Of a DNA stretch of 17,257 nt, positions 1 through 7,592 are shown piece by piece (the stretch's first letter is position 1; every line of letters begins with the position of its first letter). Location of the stretch: assembly GCA_903845465.1 (NCBI GenBank), contig CAIMXQ010000153.1:1-17257 (forward strand), written 5' to 3'. Source of the DNA: an uncultured Actinomycetes bacterium. GTDB lineage: Bacteria > Actinomycetota > Actinomycetes > Nanopelagicales > Nanopelagicaceae. A program made the position numbers and the translations under genes. The notes beneath the pieces are model-generated. The model worked only from the letters and a program-made list of their open reading frames with translations, was not told where the DNA came from and did no database searches.

Positions 1-62
1 GTTCCCCTAAGGTTTCATCACCTGACACTCCAGAGAATCTAGCTGAAGCACCTACTGCTTAA
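1..62 (+). CDS. C-terminal end of an unidentified protein (partial)
   Basis: An open frame starting at base 3 reads through the left edge and ends at the TAA at 60-62. It encodes 19 visible residues ending in PENLAEAPTA, a hydrophilic Pro/Ala/Glu-rich tail. No domain is visible, so the product cannot be named. In several actinobacteria clpC lies within a few genes of mutY and radA, and ClpC proteins often end in such low-complexity tails, but that is only a positional guess. The gene converges on mutY with 13 bases between the two stops, and no hairpin terminator is visible in that gap. Confidence 0.5.
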   Translation, partial: SPKVSSPDTPENLAEAPTA

Positions 63-75
63 TCTCTCTTCTTAA

Positions 76-924
76 CTAAGTACGAGGCAGCGAGAACTTG
101 TTCTTGCCTTGAGCTTCGATAAGTCCATCATCGAGAAGAGTTAAAAGCGCTTTCTCTAACTGTGAAGGCACATCCCATAACTGTGCAATCTGCGTCTTTG
201 TAAGAGATTCATTCTCGCGAAGTGCTTGAACAACAGTTCCGCGACATTGGCGATCAGTGCCATGCCAACTCTGTGTTCGTTTGATGACATCAGATTTTGG
301 ATAATCAAGGCTGCGCCAGGTGCACTCGTTTGCTACAGGGCAGATTCCACATTTTGGCGATTGTGAAGTACAGACCAGCGCACCAAGTTCCATCGTTGCC
401 GCAGCCCACAAATGCGGATCCCTCTTTGGGATCAACTCTTCATACCTAGATTTCTCATCTTTCGTTGCAGAAAGCTTTGGAGATTGAACGCCATCGAAGA
501 TACGCGCAAAGAGTCTTCGGATATTGATATCTAAAACAAGGGATCGACCACCAAATGCAAATGCCACCATTGCAGCAGCGGTGTATTCGCCTATGCCTGG
601 AAGTGCGCGAAGTTCTGACTCTTCGCGTGGGATTACTCCTTTATATTGCGAGGTAATAACTTTCGCACATTCATGCAGCCGTAGCGCACGTCGTGGATAA
701 CCGAGCCTGCCCCATGCAGTGATAACTTCTGCGGGAGTCGCCTTTGCAAGATGTGCAGGTGTTGGCCAGCGTTTCATCCACTCGGTATAGACCGGAAGTA
801 CTCGGTTAACAGGAGTCTGTTGCAACATAAATTCAGATACAAGTACGCCCCAAGTATCTGTATTGCGCCACGGAAGATCACGCTTATTCTTCTTAAACCA
901 AGAAATGATCTCTTTCTCGAGCAT
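76..924 (-). CDS. mutY: A/G-specific adenine glycosylase MutY
   Basis: This DNA base-excision repair glycosylase removes adenine mispaired with 8-oxoguanine. The 282 aa protein shows the catalytic Glu in VSEFMLQQT (E31), the helix-hairpin-helix LPGIGEYTAA (about 108-117), the catalytic Asp in LDINIRR (D132), and an Fe-S cluster loop C185-X6-C192-X2-C195-X5-C201. It is shorter than E. coli MutY (350 aa) and lacks a recognisable NUDIX-like 8-oxoG recognition domain. The last 60 or so residues, from TDRQCRG onward, instead look like a small winged-helix fold, as I recall from other actinobacterial MutY proteins. The ATG start overlaps the radA stop in TAATG and no Shine-Dalgarno motif is visible, so translational coupling to radA is likely. 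Confidence 0.95.
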   Translation of the reverse strand: MLEKEIISWFKKNKRDLPWRNTDTWGVLVSEFMLQQTPVNRVLPVYTEWMKRWPTPAHLAKATPAEVITAWGRLGYPRRALRLHECAKVITSQYKGVIPREESELRALPGIGEYTAAAMVAFAFGGRSLVLDINIRRLFARIFDGVQSPKLSATKDEKSRYEELIPKRDPHLWAAATMELGALVCTSQSPKCGICPVANECTWRSLDYPKSDVIKRTQSWHGTDRQCRGTVVQALRENESLTKTQIAQLWDVPSQLEKALLTLLDDGLIEAQGKNKFSLPRT

Positions 925-2291
925 TATTCGCCAGTGATTTTTACTCGCTGTAGCGCTTGATCAAGTCGTGATACTTCAACGATCTCCATGCCATCGATCT
1001 TTACATCAGAGCCAGCTGGAACAAGTGCTCGCTTAAACCCGAGGCGATATGCCTCAGCTAAGCGACGAGATACGCCGCTTACTTTGCGAATTTCACCAGC
1101 AAGACCGACTTCACCGATTGCAACGAGATCTGCGGGAAGAGCTAAACCTTTAGCCGCAGATGCGACAGCGAGTGCAAGTGCAAGATCTGCAGCAGGTTCT
1201 GACATCTTCATTCCGCCAACTGTGGCGGCATAGACATCGCGGCCACCCACACGAATATGTGCGCGGAGTTCGAGGACAGCTAGCGTCATTGATGTACGCG
1301 CAGAATCGAGGCCACTTGTAACACGACGAGCATTACCGAAATCGTTCTCGCGACCTGCGCTAACGAGCGCTTGGATTTCAGCAAGTAATGGGCGACGACC
1401 TTCGAGAGTGACGGTGACACATGTGCCCGGCACGGGTTCGGCATGGCGCGATGTAAATAGACCTGTTGGATCAAGAACGCTTTCAATACCGGTATCGCTG
1501 AGATCGAAACAGCCAACTTCATCGCTGGCGCCGAAACGGTTTTTGATGGCGCGAATTAAACGCAGACGCGAATGACGTTCGCCCTCAAATTGGAGAACAA
1601 CATCGACGATATGTTCGAGAAGTCGTGGACCTGCAATGGATCCATCTTTTGTTACATGGCCAACAAGGAGAAGAGTAATATCGCGATCTTTACAGATACG
1701 AATCAGCGCACCTGCAACTTCGCGCACCTGTGTAACGCCGCCAGGGGAGCCATCTGCAGTCGATGACCCGATAGTCTGCACGGAGTCGATAATCAGAAGT
1801 TCAGGTTTAACTGCATCGATATGAGCGATAACTGCACCCAAATCAGTTTCTGATGCAAGAAAGAGTTGAGGATCAACTGCGCTTATTCGTTCTGCGCGAA
1901 GGCGTACTTGTGATGCAGATTCTTCGCCGGAGATATAGAGCGCAGGAATTCCCTTAGCTGCAGTTTGCGCTGCAACAGATAAGAGGAGAGTTGATTTACC
2001 AACACCGGGTTCGCCTGCGAGAAGAATTGCAGCCCCTGGAACTAAGCCGCCACCGAGTACGCGATCGAGTTCAGAGACACCTGTTGCACGTGCACGAGCA
2101 GATGAGAGATCAACATCGCCGATGGGTGTTGCCTTTGATGTAACAGAACCTGGAACGAGTGAGAGTTTCTTTGGTGCTGCTAACTCTTCTACAGAGCCCC
2201 ATGCTTGGCATTCACCGCATCGTCCAACCCATTTCTGGGATGTCCATCCGCATTCGGAGCAGCGGAATGGATCCTTCTCAACCTTGGCCAT
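924..2291 (-). CDS. radA: DNA repair protein RadA (Sms)
   Basis: RadA is a RecA-related ATPase that helps process branched recombination intermediates. The 455 aa length is normal for the family. Visible in order are an N-terminal zinc finger (C11-X2-C14-X10-C25-X2-C28), Walker A GEPGVGKS (93-100), Walker B LLIID (165-169), the RadA signature KNRFG (250-254), and a C-terminal Lon-protease-like domain with GGMKMSEPAADLA (about 359-371). Its stop shares one base with the mutY start. It lies 26 bases downstream of the cysteine-rich gene on the same strand and may also have its own promoter there. In most actinobacteria disA follows radA; here mutY takes that place directly. Confidence 0.97.
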   Translation of the reverse strand: MAKVEKDPFRCSECGWTSQKWVGRCGECQAWGSVEELAAPKKLSLVPGSVTSKATPIGDVDLSSARARATGVSELDRVLGGGLVPGAAILLAGEPGVGKSTLLLSVAAQTAAKGIPALYISGEESASQVRLRAERISAVDPQLFLASETDLGAVIAHIDAVKPELLIIDSVQTIGSSTADGSPGGVTQVREVAGALIRICKDRDITLLLVGHVTKDGSIAGPRLLEHIVDVVLQFEGERHSRLRLIRAIKNRFGASDEVGCFDLSDTGIESVLDPTGLFTSRHAEPVPGTCVTVTLEGRRPLLAEIQALVSAGRENDFGNARRVTSGLDSARTSMTLAVLELRAHIRVGGRDVYAATVGGMKMSEPAADLALALAVASAAKGLALPADLVAIGEVGLAGEIRKVSGVSRRLAEAYRLGFKRALVPAGSDVKIDGMEIVEVSRLDQALQRVKITGE

Positions 2292-2297
2292 AGTCGT

Positions 2298-2303
2298 AGG
2301 TTA
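2298..2303 (-). promoter_or_regulatory. Possible -10 box for a leaderless radA mRNA
   Basis: Read on the minus strand, TAACCT (matching the actinobacterial -10 pattern TANNNT) ends six bases before the radA ATG. Transcription would then start at or within a base of the start codon. No Shine-Dalgarno motif is visible upstream of radA, which fits leaderless initiation. No convincing -35 box is seen. The match is short and could be chance. Confidence 0.35.
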
Positions 2304-2317
2304 GAGCAGGGGGCTGA

Positions 2318-3127
2318 CTACTTGCCGGCAGCGATTGAGGCTGGGTGTTGAATCACGAAGAGTGGCAAAGAGCGCTTCTGCGCATCGCGAATACCCTGAA
2401 CGCGGCGATCGCAATGTTCGGCCAGGATTGCATATGCATCCTTACCCATCAGCTGTGAAAGCTCTGCCTTATTTGAAATATAGACAGGTTCGCTGCCAAC
2501 GTGTGCATCGGTATTGCTTGTGCAGTACCAATCGAAATCATCGCCGCCATCGCCCCAACCAAGACGTTCGTATTCGCCAATTACTGTTACGGAATATTCG
2601 CGCTCGCCGACTTCGCGAGTTTCGAAACTCCTGCGAAGTGGAAGCTGCCAACAAACATCTGGCTTTGTATCTACAAAGTGAATATTTCGCTTCTGTGCTA
2701 GGTGATGAAGCACGCAACCGAAGTCACCAGTAAATCCTGGAGCTTCATGACCTTTGCGATTAAGGAAGATGCAAGCATTATTTACAGTGCGAGTCTTGCG
2801 ATCTTTATCTTCGTCTAAATCTGTAATGCGAAGTTTTCCACCCGGCTTCTTTGGGCGAGCTTCTTCATAAAATTGCCACATTTCAGGAGTGAGGAATTCA
2901 GCGGCTTTACGTACACGCTCTTCATCATCTTCATCAGAGTACATAGCGCCTTCGGTACAGCAGCCATCGTTGGGGCGGTCCTTAAATACACCTTGGCAGC
3001 CATCGCCATAGATACAGGTCCAGAACGAGGTCAACCACGTTAGGTCACACTTAAAGATTTCTTCCTCATCATTTGGGTCTGCAAATTCGACCCAGTCGCG
3101 AGCGAAACCTGGCTTTATCTCTGACAT
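2318..3127 (-). CDS. Cysteine-rich conserved hypothetical protein, possible metal or Fe-S binder
   Basis: This is a 269 aa, acidic, apparently cytoplasmic protein with no signal peptide or membrane segment. It contains ten cysteines (27, 38, 44, 56, 57, 119, 138, 159, 202, 239). Conserved-looking blocks include TSFWTCIYGDGC (33-44), DGCCTEGA (54-61), NNACIFLNR (116-124), GDFGCVLHHLA (134-144) and KPDVCWQLPLR (155-165). The spaced Cys clusters with CC and C-WQLP resemble YkgJ/DUF3109-type zinc- or iron-binding families, and I believe similar uncharacterised proteins occur across actinobacteria. I cannot name a function. It is the first gene of a likely operon with radA and mutY and is divergent from proC across 30 bases. 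A link to repair is suggested only by that position. Confidence 0.85.
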   Translation of the reverse strand: MSEIKPGFARDWVEFADPNDEEEIFKCDLTWLTSFWTCIYGDGCQGVFKDRPNDGCCTEGAMYSDEDDEERVRKAAEFLTPEMWQFYEEARPKKPGGKLRITDLDEDKDRKTRTVNNACIFLNRKGHEAPGFTGDFGCVLHHLAQKRNIHFVDTKPDVCWQLPLRRSFETREVGEREYSVTVIGEYERLGWGDGGDDFDWYCTSNTDAHVGSEPVYISNKAELSQLMGKDAYAILAEHCDRRVQGIRDAQKRSLPLFVIQHPASIAAGK

Positions 3128-3135
3128 AGTCGCAG

Positions 3136-3141
3136 AGCCTA
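3136..3141 (-). promoter_or_regulatory. Possible -10 box for the cysteine-rich gene / radA / mutY operon
   Basis: On the minus strand, TAGGCT (TANNNT) ends eight bases before the ATG at 3127, so a transcript would begin at or one or two bases before the start codon. No Shine-Dalgarno motif is present. It lies in the 30-base gap shared with proC, only four bases from the proC -10 candidate on the other strand. Confidence 0.4.
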
Positions 3142-3145
3142 CGCG

Positions 3146-3151
3146 TACTCT
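3146..3151 (+). promoter_or_regulatory. Possible -10 box for a leaderless proC mRNA
   Basis: TACTCT (TANNNT) ends six bases before the proC ATG at 3158, placing the expected start site on the A of the start codon. A CTGACA hexamer at 3121-3126, overlapping the start codon of the divergent gene, could act as a -35 box, although the 19-base spacer is long. The six bases before the ATG (TTCGCC) contain no Shine-Dalgarno motif. Confidence 0.42.
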
Positions 3152-3157
3152 TTCGCC

Positions 3158-3958
3158 ATGGCTAATCAGATAGCAGTAGTTGGTGCCGGAGTAATGGGTG
3201 AAGCATTTATCGCAGCCCTTATACGTTCTGGAGTTGCTGCATCATCTATAACAGCGGTTGTTCGTCGTCCTGAAAGAGGAGATGAGCTGAAGGCAAAGTA
3301 TGAAATCTCAATTAAGGCGCTCGATCAGGCTCTGGTAACAAGTGATGTTGTATTGCTTGGAATCAAGCCTCAGGGCTTGGCAGAGCTCATGCCAGAGATC
3401 GCGCCGCATCTTCGCAGTGATGCCCTTGTGATCTCACTCCTTGCTGGAAAGACAATCTCCGGAATCTCTGCAGGGCTCAATCACCATTCATGCATCGCAC
3501 GGGTTATGCCCAATACTCCAACTCTTATTGGTAAGGGAATGGCTGGTTATTCACTCAGCGCCGGTGTGACAGATGCACAGAAGAAATTTATTCAGACGTT
3601 GCTTGCTGCAACAGGTAAGGCGGTTGAGATACCTGAGGATTTACAGAATGCACTGACAGGAACAAGTGGATCAGGGCCTGCATATTTCTTTAGATTTGTT
3701 GAGGCGATGGTCGATGGCTCAGTTGCAATGGGGCTATCCCGCGAAGATGCAACAACGCTAACAATCCAAACAATTGTGGGAGCAGCCGCTCTCCTTGATG
3801 AGTCTGGAGATAATCCAACTCGTCTCCGTGAAAAGGTGACAAGCCTTAAAGGCGCAACTGCTGAGGCGCTTGCAGTATTTGATGAAGCAGGAATTTCAGA
3901 GATTGTTGCGCGCGCAATGGCGGCATCGGCACGTCGCGCTGGAGAGCTTGCGCAATAA
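3158..3958 (+). CDS. proC: Pyrroline-5-carboxylate reductase ProC
   Basis: ProC catalyses the last step of proline biosynthesis, the NAD(P)H-dependent reduction of 1-pyrroline-5-carboxylate to L-proline in the cytoplasm. The 266 aa length is typical. The N-terminal Rossmann fold shows VVGAGVMGEA (G9, G11, G14). RVMPNTPTLIGKGM (115-128) is a strong family motif. The C-terminal dimerisation/substrate domain carries TGTSGSGPAYFFRFVEAM (167-184) and REKVTSLKGATAEAL (224-238), the counterpart of the usual VTSPGGTT signature. The ATG lies 30 bases from the start of the divergent cysteine-rich gene. The TAA overlaps the next ATG by one base (TAATG), so the secreted protein gene downstream is probably co-transcribed. 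Confidence 0.96.
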   Translation: MANQIAVVGAGVMGEAFIAALIRSGVAASSITAVVRRPERGDELKAKYEISIKALDQALVTSDVVLLGIKPQGLAELMPEIAPHLRSDALVISLLAGKTISGISAGLNHHSCIARVMPNTPTLIGKGMAGYSLSAGVTDAQKKFIQTLLAATGKAVEIPEDLQNALTGTSGSGPAYFFRFVEAMVDGSVAMGLSREDATTLTIQTIVGAAALLDESGDNPTRLREKVTSLKGATAEALAVFDEAGISEIVARAMAASARRAGELAQ

Positions 3959-5178
3959 TGAAAACCCCTGCACGACTAGTTTGCACCACACTCCTTATCT
4001 TTGCACTTGCTTCATCGACAATAACCTTAAATCCAATTGCAAGTGCTGCCACAAAGAGCATTGCCATGAAAAAGCTCGATATTCTAACAAGTGCGCAAGG
4101 TGCAGAAGGATTACTAATCTCAGGCAAGACCGTTATTACATACCTAAATACAAGCGGCACAAACACAAATATTGTGCTGACGGGCCTTGATGTAAACGGT
4201 GTACAGCTATGGCAGAAAACCATTGATTCTGGTGCAGATGAGATTGCCTTGGCTGGCGCAGTAGATGGCACAGGCACAGTGTGGCTAGCCGGTGATAGCG
4301 CATCGCTCACACCGGTTGATACATCAACCATTCAACTCCCTGCAGATAACCCAGATGGTGTCGTCGCAGAACCACTCTCTAGATTGCGTGGAGATATGAA
4401 TCTTTTGACGTTATGGAAACTCTCTCCAACAGGAGATGTGCTTGCAACATACTCACTCGCACAAACTGTTCCTGCCCTAATAAATGCGATCTCAGTCAAT
4501 GTATCTGGAGTCAGCGTTGTTGGCCAGATAAATGACAAGTCATTTGCAATTTCGATGTCGCCAACTGGAATATTTGGAAAGCCGATGATGATTGGAAGTT
4601 CAAAGACTCAACTTAACTCAGTCGTGCGAAATATCGATGGCAGTATGAGCGTCTTTGGCACCAGCTCTGAAACTCTCGGTGGAAAGAAGAACGTCGGAAT
4701 TCGCGATGGAATCTTGGCGAAGATCAATAAGGCAGGAGCAGTTACATCGATAGTTCGAAGCTCTGCACCAAAAGCTGATAGATCATGGAACTTCGCCGAT
4801 ACATCACTTTCGCTCACCGGTTATGTGAAGACCGGCAAGAAGATTGAGAGCGCCTTTACAAAATTTACCGCCGCATTTGCGCCAACGTGGACAACGCGAA
4901 TTCCAACAAATGGAGTATCCATGGTTGCAACCAGTGGAGCCCTCACGTATGCGGTCATGGGATCGACCTCTGTAATTGCGGGGGTTACTGGGTGGAAAGC
5001 AACTTCACCACAACTTGCGCTGATCGTCTTTGATAGCAAAGGCGTTATAACGGGGGCATATGGCGCGCCAGAGTTAGTTAGCCCTACAGCGCTAGCCTTT
5101 TCAAAAGATATTGGAATATATGGCCTGGCTACATCAAACGATGGATCTCTTTCAATCTTTCACGCACCTGCGCGCTGA
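3958..5178 (+). CDS. Secreted protein of unknown function, probably beta-rich or propeller-like
   Basis: I do not recognise this family. The 406 aa protein begins with a clear signal peptide: a Lys/Arg start, a hydrophobic core (about 7-20), and a likely cleavage site after ASA near residue 31. No lipobox is visible. The mature part is rich in Ser, Thr, Gly and Val and contains repeated phrases of the type 'K.SPTGDVLATYSL', 'MSPTGIFG', 'KINKAGAVTSIV' and 'FDSKGVITGAYG'. Such blade-like repeats suggest a beta-propeller related to PQQ or SBBP repeats. No catalytic motif is visible. GGAGAG sits 11 bases before the ATG, which also overlaps the proC stop. The gene converges on the metalloprotease gene with 12 bases between stops, so both neighbours encode exported proteins. 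Confidence 0.85.
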   Translation: MKTPARLVCTTLLIFALASSTITLNPIASAATKSIAMKKLDILTSAQGAEGLLISGKTVITYLNTSGTNTNIVLTGLDVNGVQLWQKTIDSGADEIALAGAVDGTGTVWLAGDSASLTPVDTSTIQLPADNPDGVVAEPLSRLRGDMNLLTLWKLSPTGDVLATYSLAQTVPALINAISVNVSGVSVVGQINDKSFAISMSPTGIFGKPMMIGSSKTQLNSVVRNIDGSMSVFGTSSETLGGKKNVGIRDGILAKINKAGAVTSIVRSSAPKADRSWNFADTSLSLTGYVKTGKKIESAFTKFTAAFAPTWTTRIPTNGVSMVATSGALTYAVMGSTSVIAGVTGWKATSPQLALIVFDSKGVITGAYGAPELVSPTALAFSKDIGIYGLATSNDGSLSIFHAPAR

Positions 5179-5190
5179 ATCTTAAGGCTC

Positions 5191-7557
5191 TTACGGGCGG
5201 AGCATTGATAGGTCGCCTTTATATGAAGCAACAAGATATTTAACGCGACCGATAACAACCCATGCGGAATCACTTCCCGCCGTGTTCTGCTCTGATGAGA
5301 CCAATTTAATCGTAGGAACGGCGCGAGCAGTATCGAGCACGCAGATGCGCTGCGCACAGTTGTAGGCGATAGATGTTCCATCAGTATTGAGGTATTTGGA
5401 TGGAGTACCGAATGATTCACTAGTTGCGACACCTTGAGTTGGAGGATTCTGAATCAAACTCCAACGAATCCGATTTGCATCGGGCGCAGTCGTAGGAGAT
5501 GAGATTAACCAAGATGCCTGAACGCCATCGAGAGTCTTTGCAATGGATACATCAAAGCCGGTCATTGGTGTTGCACTTCCTGATGTATCTAAATTGAAGT
5601 AGCTCCAATCACCTGGCGCGAAAGTATTACGTGATGCAACTCGAACTTCGCCGGAGGTCGGTTCCTTCTTCTGGTTGATTGTAAGGACTGAGTCGTATAC
5701 AACATATGTCTTCTTGCCATCAAAGAGAGCCTTCAAATGGAATGCAACATCTCCGGTGCTACGGCCATCTGTCTTGCGATCACCATCGACTAGTTCGTAG
5801 CTCCAGGTCTTTGCTCCCTTTGCCTTTGTTGCACCTAAAAGAATTCCTTGGCTTTCATCGCGATAAAAGACTTGAATACCCCCTGCAGTTGCTACACAGG
5901 CGCTGGAGATACTGACATCGCTTCCGGTACGCACGCGCACAGGATCCTTGTAATCGTTTACCTGAACGCCGTTGCCGTCAACAATGTCGTAGATGAAGTT
6001 CTTGCCATCAAAGGTTGCATAGTGAAGGTCTCGATCATCACTTTCGGAGTAGAAGATATGTAGCGTCTGTTTAGTTCCGCTGCCATTGACACACAGTGAG
6101 ATCGGACTGGTAATTGCTGACTTAGTTCGTCCAGCTGTTCCACCCGCGCCATCGACAGTTGTCTTCTTCCAGGTCTTTCCATCCCACGCTGCAATTTTGA
6201 GGATTCCGGTCTTGGCATTTGAATATGCAATGAGCGGTTTTCCATTGAAGTTGATACTTGTTATATGACGAATATTGGCGCCAGGATCAATTACAAGATG
6301 CTGCCAATCAGGTTGTGGTGTTACGGCTGCGGTAGTTACAGCATCAGAAGTTCCATTTGTATTCGAAGAGACGATACTGAAGGTGTAGCTGGTGCCATTC
6401 TTGAGTCCGGTAAATGTAATCGGGGATGAAGTCGCGCTCTTAACTTGGTCTGTCTTAAGGTTTCGTACGGAATATGTCGTGATTTGCGCTGTACGAGCAT
6501 TGGCAGGCGGGTCGAAGGTAATAATGGCAGATGCATCTGCGATGAGAGCTTGTGCATTACGCACTACTTGTGGCACACCTACTGCAACTCCTACGGGAGG
6601 TTTACGCCGAAGATCTTCTAACATTCCGAGCAAGAGCGAGCCTGGATCTCGATAGATTTCACCTGAATCAAGGTTTGGAGTCATGATCGAATTTGAACCT
6701 AAATTTGCGTAGGTAGTTTCATCGATATGACTTACTGATGAACCTTCTTCATAACGAGAAGGCGTGTATAAAACAATTGGTTTTCCACCATTAGCTGCAG
6801 TTCCACTTTCACCAGCCCAGACAAGTGTTGATGTCAATGCATTTCCGAGATCGAGCGATGGTGAAGGAAGATCTGATAGACGTCGCTTATCTGGCAACTG
6901 TGTATATGCATCGTATGGTGTGGGTTGTTCGATGGTTCCATATCCAAAGAATGAGTCATACGAATCAGTTGAGAGAAAACCTAAACCATGTGCCATTTCA
7001 TGAAGAAAGACTGATTCGAGATCATATTCATTGCTACGTGGTGCTCCGTCGTTGCGCGTATCCCATGTCGCCATTGAATTCACTTGGATCACCATCTCGG
7101 GGTTACCAGGATCTAAATCTTTGCCAGCTAGAGCATTAGCAAGAGCAGATGGATACCAAAGACTTGCATCGGGTGCGCCATCGAAACCAGCAAAGTAATT
7201 TCCAGGTCGCGCACTGCCAAGTACTCCAAATGATGCAGTGCGCCCCCATGACGCATCAATGGTTACGGGAACGTTGGATGCGAAGTTTGCACTCCACACA
7301 TCTACCGCAGCTTGGAAATCCTTCTTAGCCCAATCTGGAAAATTCTTATAATTAACTTGGAACTTTGATTTCTGTTCGACGTGGGCAGTTTTTGGTGGAC
7401 GTGATTGCGTCGTCCCCGTTGATTTTCCTGCAAAGGTATGGCCCCAAACAGTGGAAGGGGCTTCTTTAAAGTTGGAAAGTGCATGCGATTGAATTGGTGT
7501 CAGAAGTGAGAGAAGAGTGACCAGGGCGCTGATTACTCGTAGGGAATAGCGCCTCAT
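5191..7557 (-). CDS. Secreted zinc metalloprotease with fibronectin III and propeller-like C-terminus
   Basis: This 788 aa exported protein is probably an extracellular peptidase. I place the start at the ATG at 7557, which gives a compact signal peptide (MRRYSLRV then a hydrophobic core, with likely cleavage after SHA near residue 26). A TTG at 7566 would add only three residues. The catalytic motif HEMAHGLGF has H186, E187 and H190. The position where metzincins have their third ligand is Ser. A later SHID (H277) followed by NSIMTP (M292) looks like a distant third ligand plus Met-turn, as in leishmanolysin-like enzymes. Residues about 332-414 resemble a fibronectin type III domain. The rest (about 418-788) holds repeats such as WDGKTWKKTTVDG and KTWSYELVDGD, suggesting a beta-propeller. 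The substrate is unknown. Confidence 0.88.
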   Translation of the reverse strand: MRRYSLRVISALVTLLSLLTPIQSHALSNFKEAPSTVWGHTFAGKSTGTTQSRPPKTAHVEQKSKFQVNYKNFPDWAKKDFQAAVDVWSANFASNVPVTIDASWGRTASFGVLGSARPGNYFAGFDGAPDASLWYPSALANALAGKDLDPGNPEMVIQVNSMATWDTRNDGAPRSNEYDLESVFLHEMAHGLGFLSTDSYDSFFGYGTIEQPTPYDAYTQLPDKRRLSDLPSPSLDLGNALTSTLVWAGESGTAANGGKPIVLYTPSRYEEGSSVSHIDETTYANLGSNSIMTPNLDSGEIYRDPGSLLLGMLEDLRRKPPVGVAVGVPQVVRNAQALIADASAIITFDPPANARTAQITTYSVRNLKTDQVKSATSSPITFTGLKNGTSYTFSIVSSNTNGTSDAVTTAAVTPQPDWQHLVIDPGANIRHITSINFNGKPLIAYSNAKTGILKIAAWDGKTWKKTTVDGAGGTAGRTKSAITSPISLCVNGSGTKQTLHIFYSESDDRDLHYATFDGKNFIYDIVDGNGVQVNDYKDPVRVRTGSDVSISSACVATAGGIQVFYRDESQGILLGATKAKGAKTWSYELVDGDRKTDGRSTGDVAFHLKALFDGKKTYVVYDSVLTINQKKEPTSGEVRVASRNTFAPGDWSYFNLDTSGSATPMTGFDVSIAKTLDGVQASWLISSPTTAPDANRIRWSLIQNPPTQGVATSESFGTPSKYLNTDGTSIAYNCAQRICVLDTARAVPTIKLVSSEQNTAGSDSAWVVIGRVKYLVASYKGDLSMLRP

Positions 7558-7565
7558 AGCGGGCA

Positions 7566-7571
7566 ACGCTA
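7566..7571 (-). promoter_or_regulatory. Possible -10 box for the metalloprotease gene
   Basis: On the minus strand, TAGCGT (TANNNT) ends eight bases before the ATG at 7557, again placing a transcript start at or next to the start codon. No Shine-Dalgarno motif is seen (the intervening bases are TGCCCGCT). This position supports the ATG over the TTG at 7566, which would overlap the box. The 35-base gap is shared with the divergent glutaredoxin-like gene, for which I see no good -10 box. Confidence 0.35.
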
Positions 7572-7592
7572 TCAGGGTGCGAGAATGTAGTC

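Noticed and set aside
2335..2733. 132-codon plus-strand open frame
   Set aside because: It is antisense to the cysteine-rich gene, whose conserved-looking Cys blocks show the minus strand is coding.
3846..4331. 161-codon minus-strand open frame across the proC end and the secreted-protein gene
   Set aside because: It is antisense to two well-supported genes, has low-complexity composition and no recognisable motif.
5179..5190. Bidirectional terminator between the convergent secreted-protein genes
   Set aside because: Only 12 bases separate the stops and no GC-rich stem with a T-run is visible there.
7558..7566. TTG start for the metalloprotease gene
   Set aside because: It adds only three residues before a normal signal peptide, lacks a ribosome binding site and overlaps the likely -10 box. 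ATG at 7557 is preferred.
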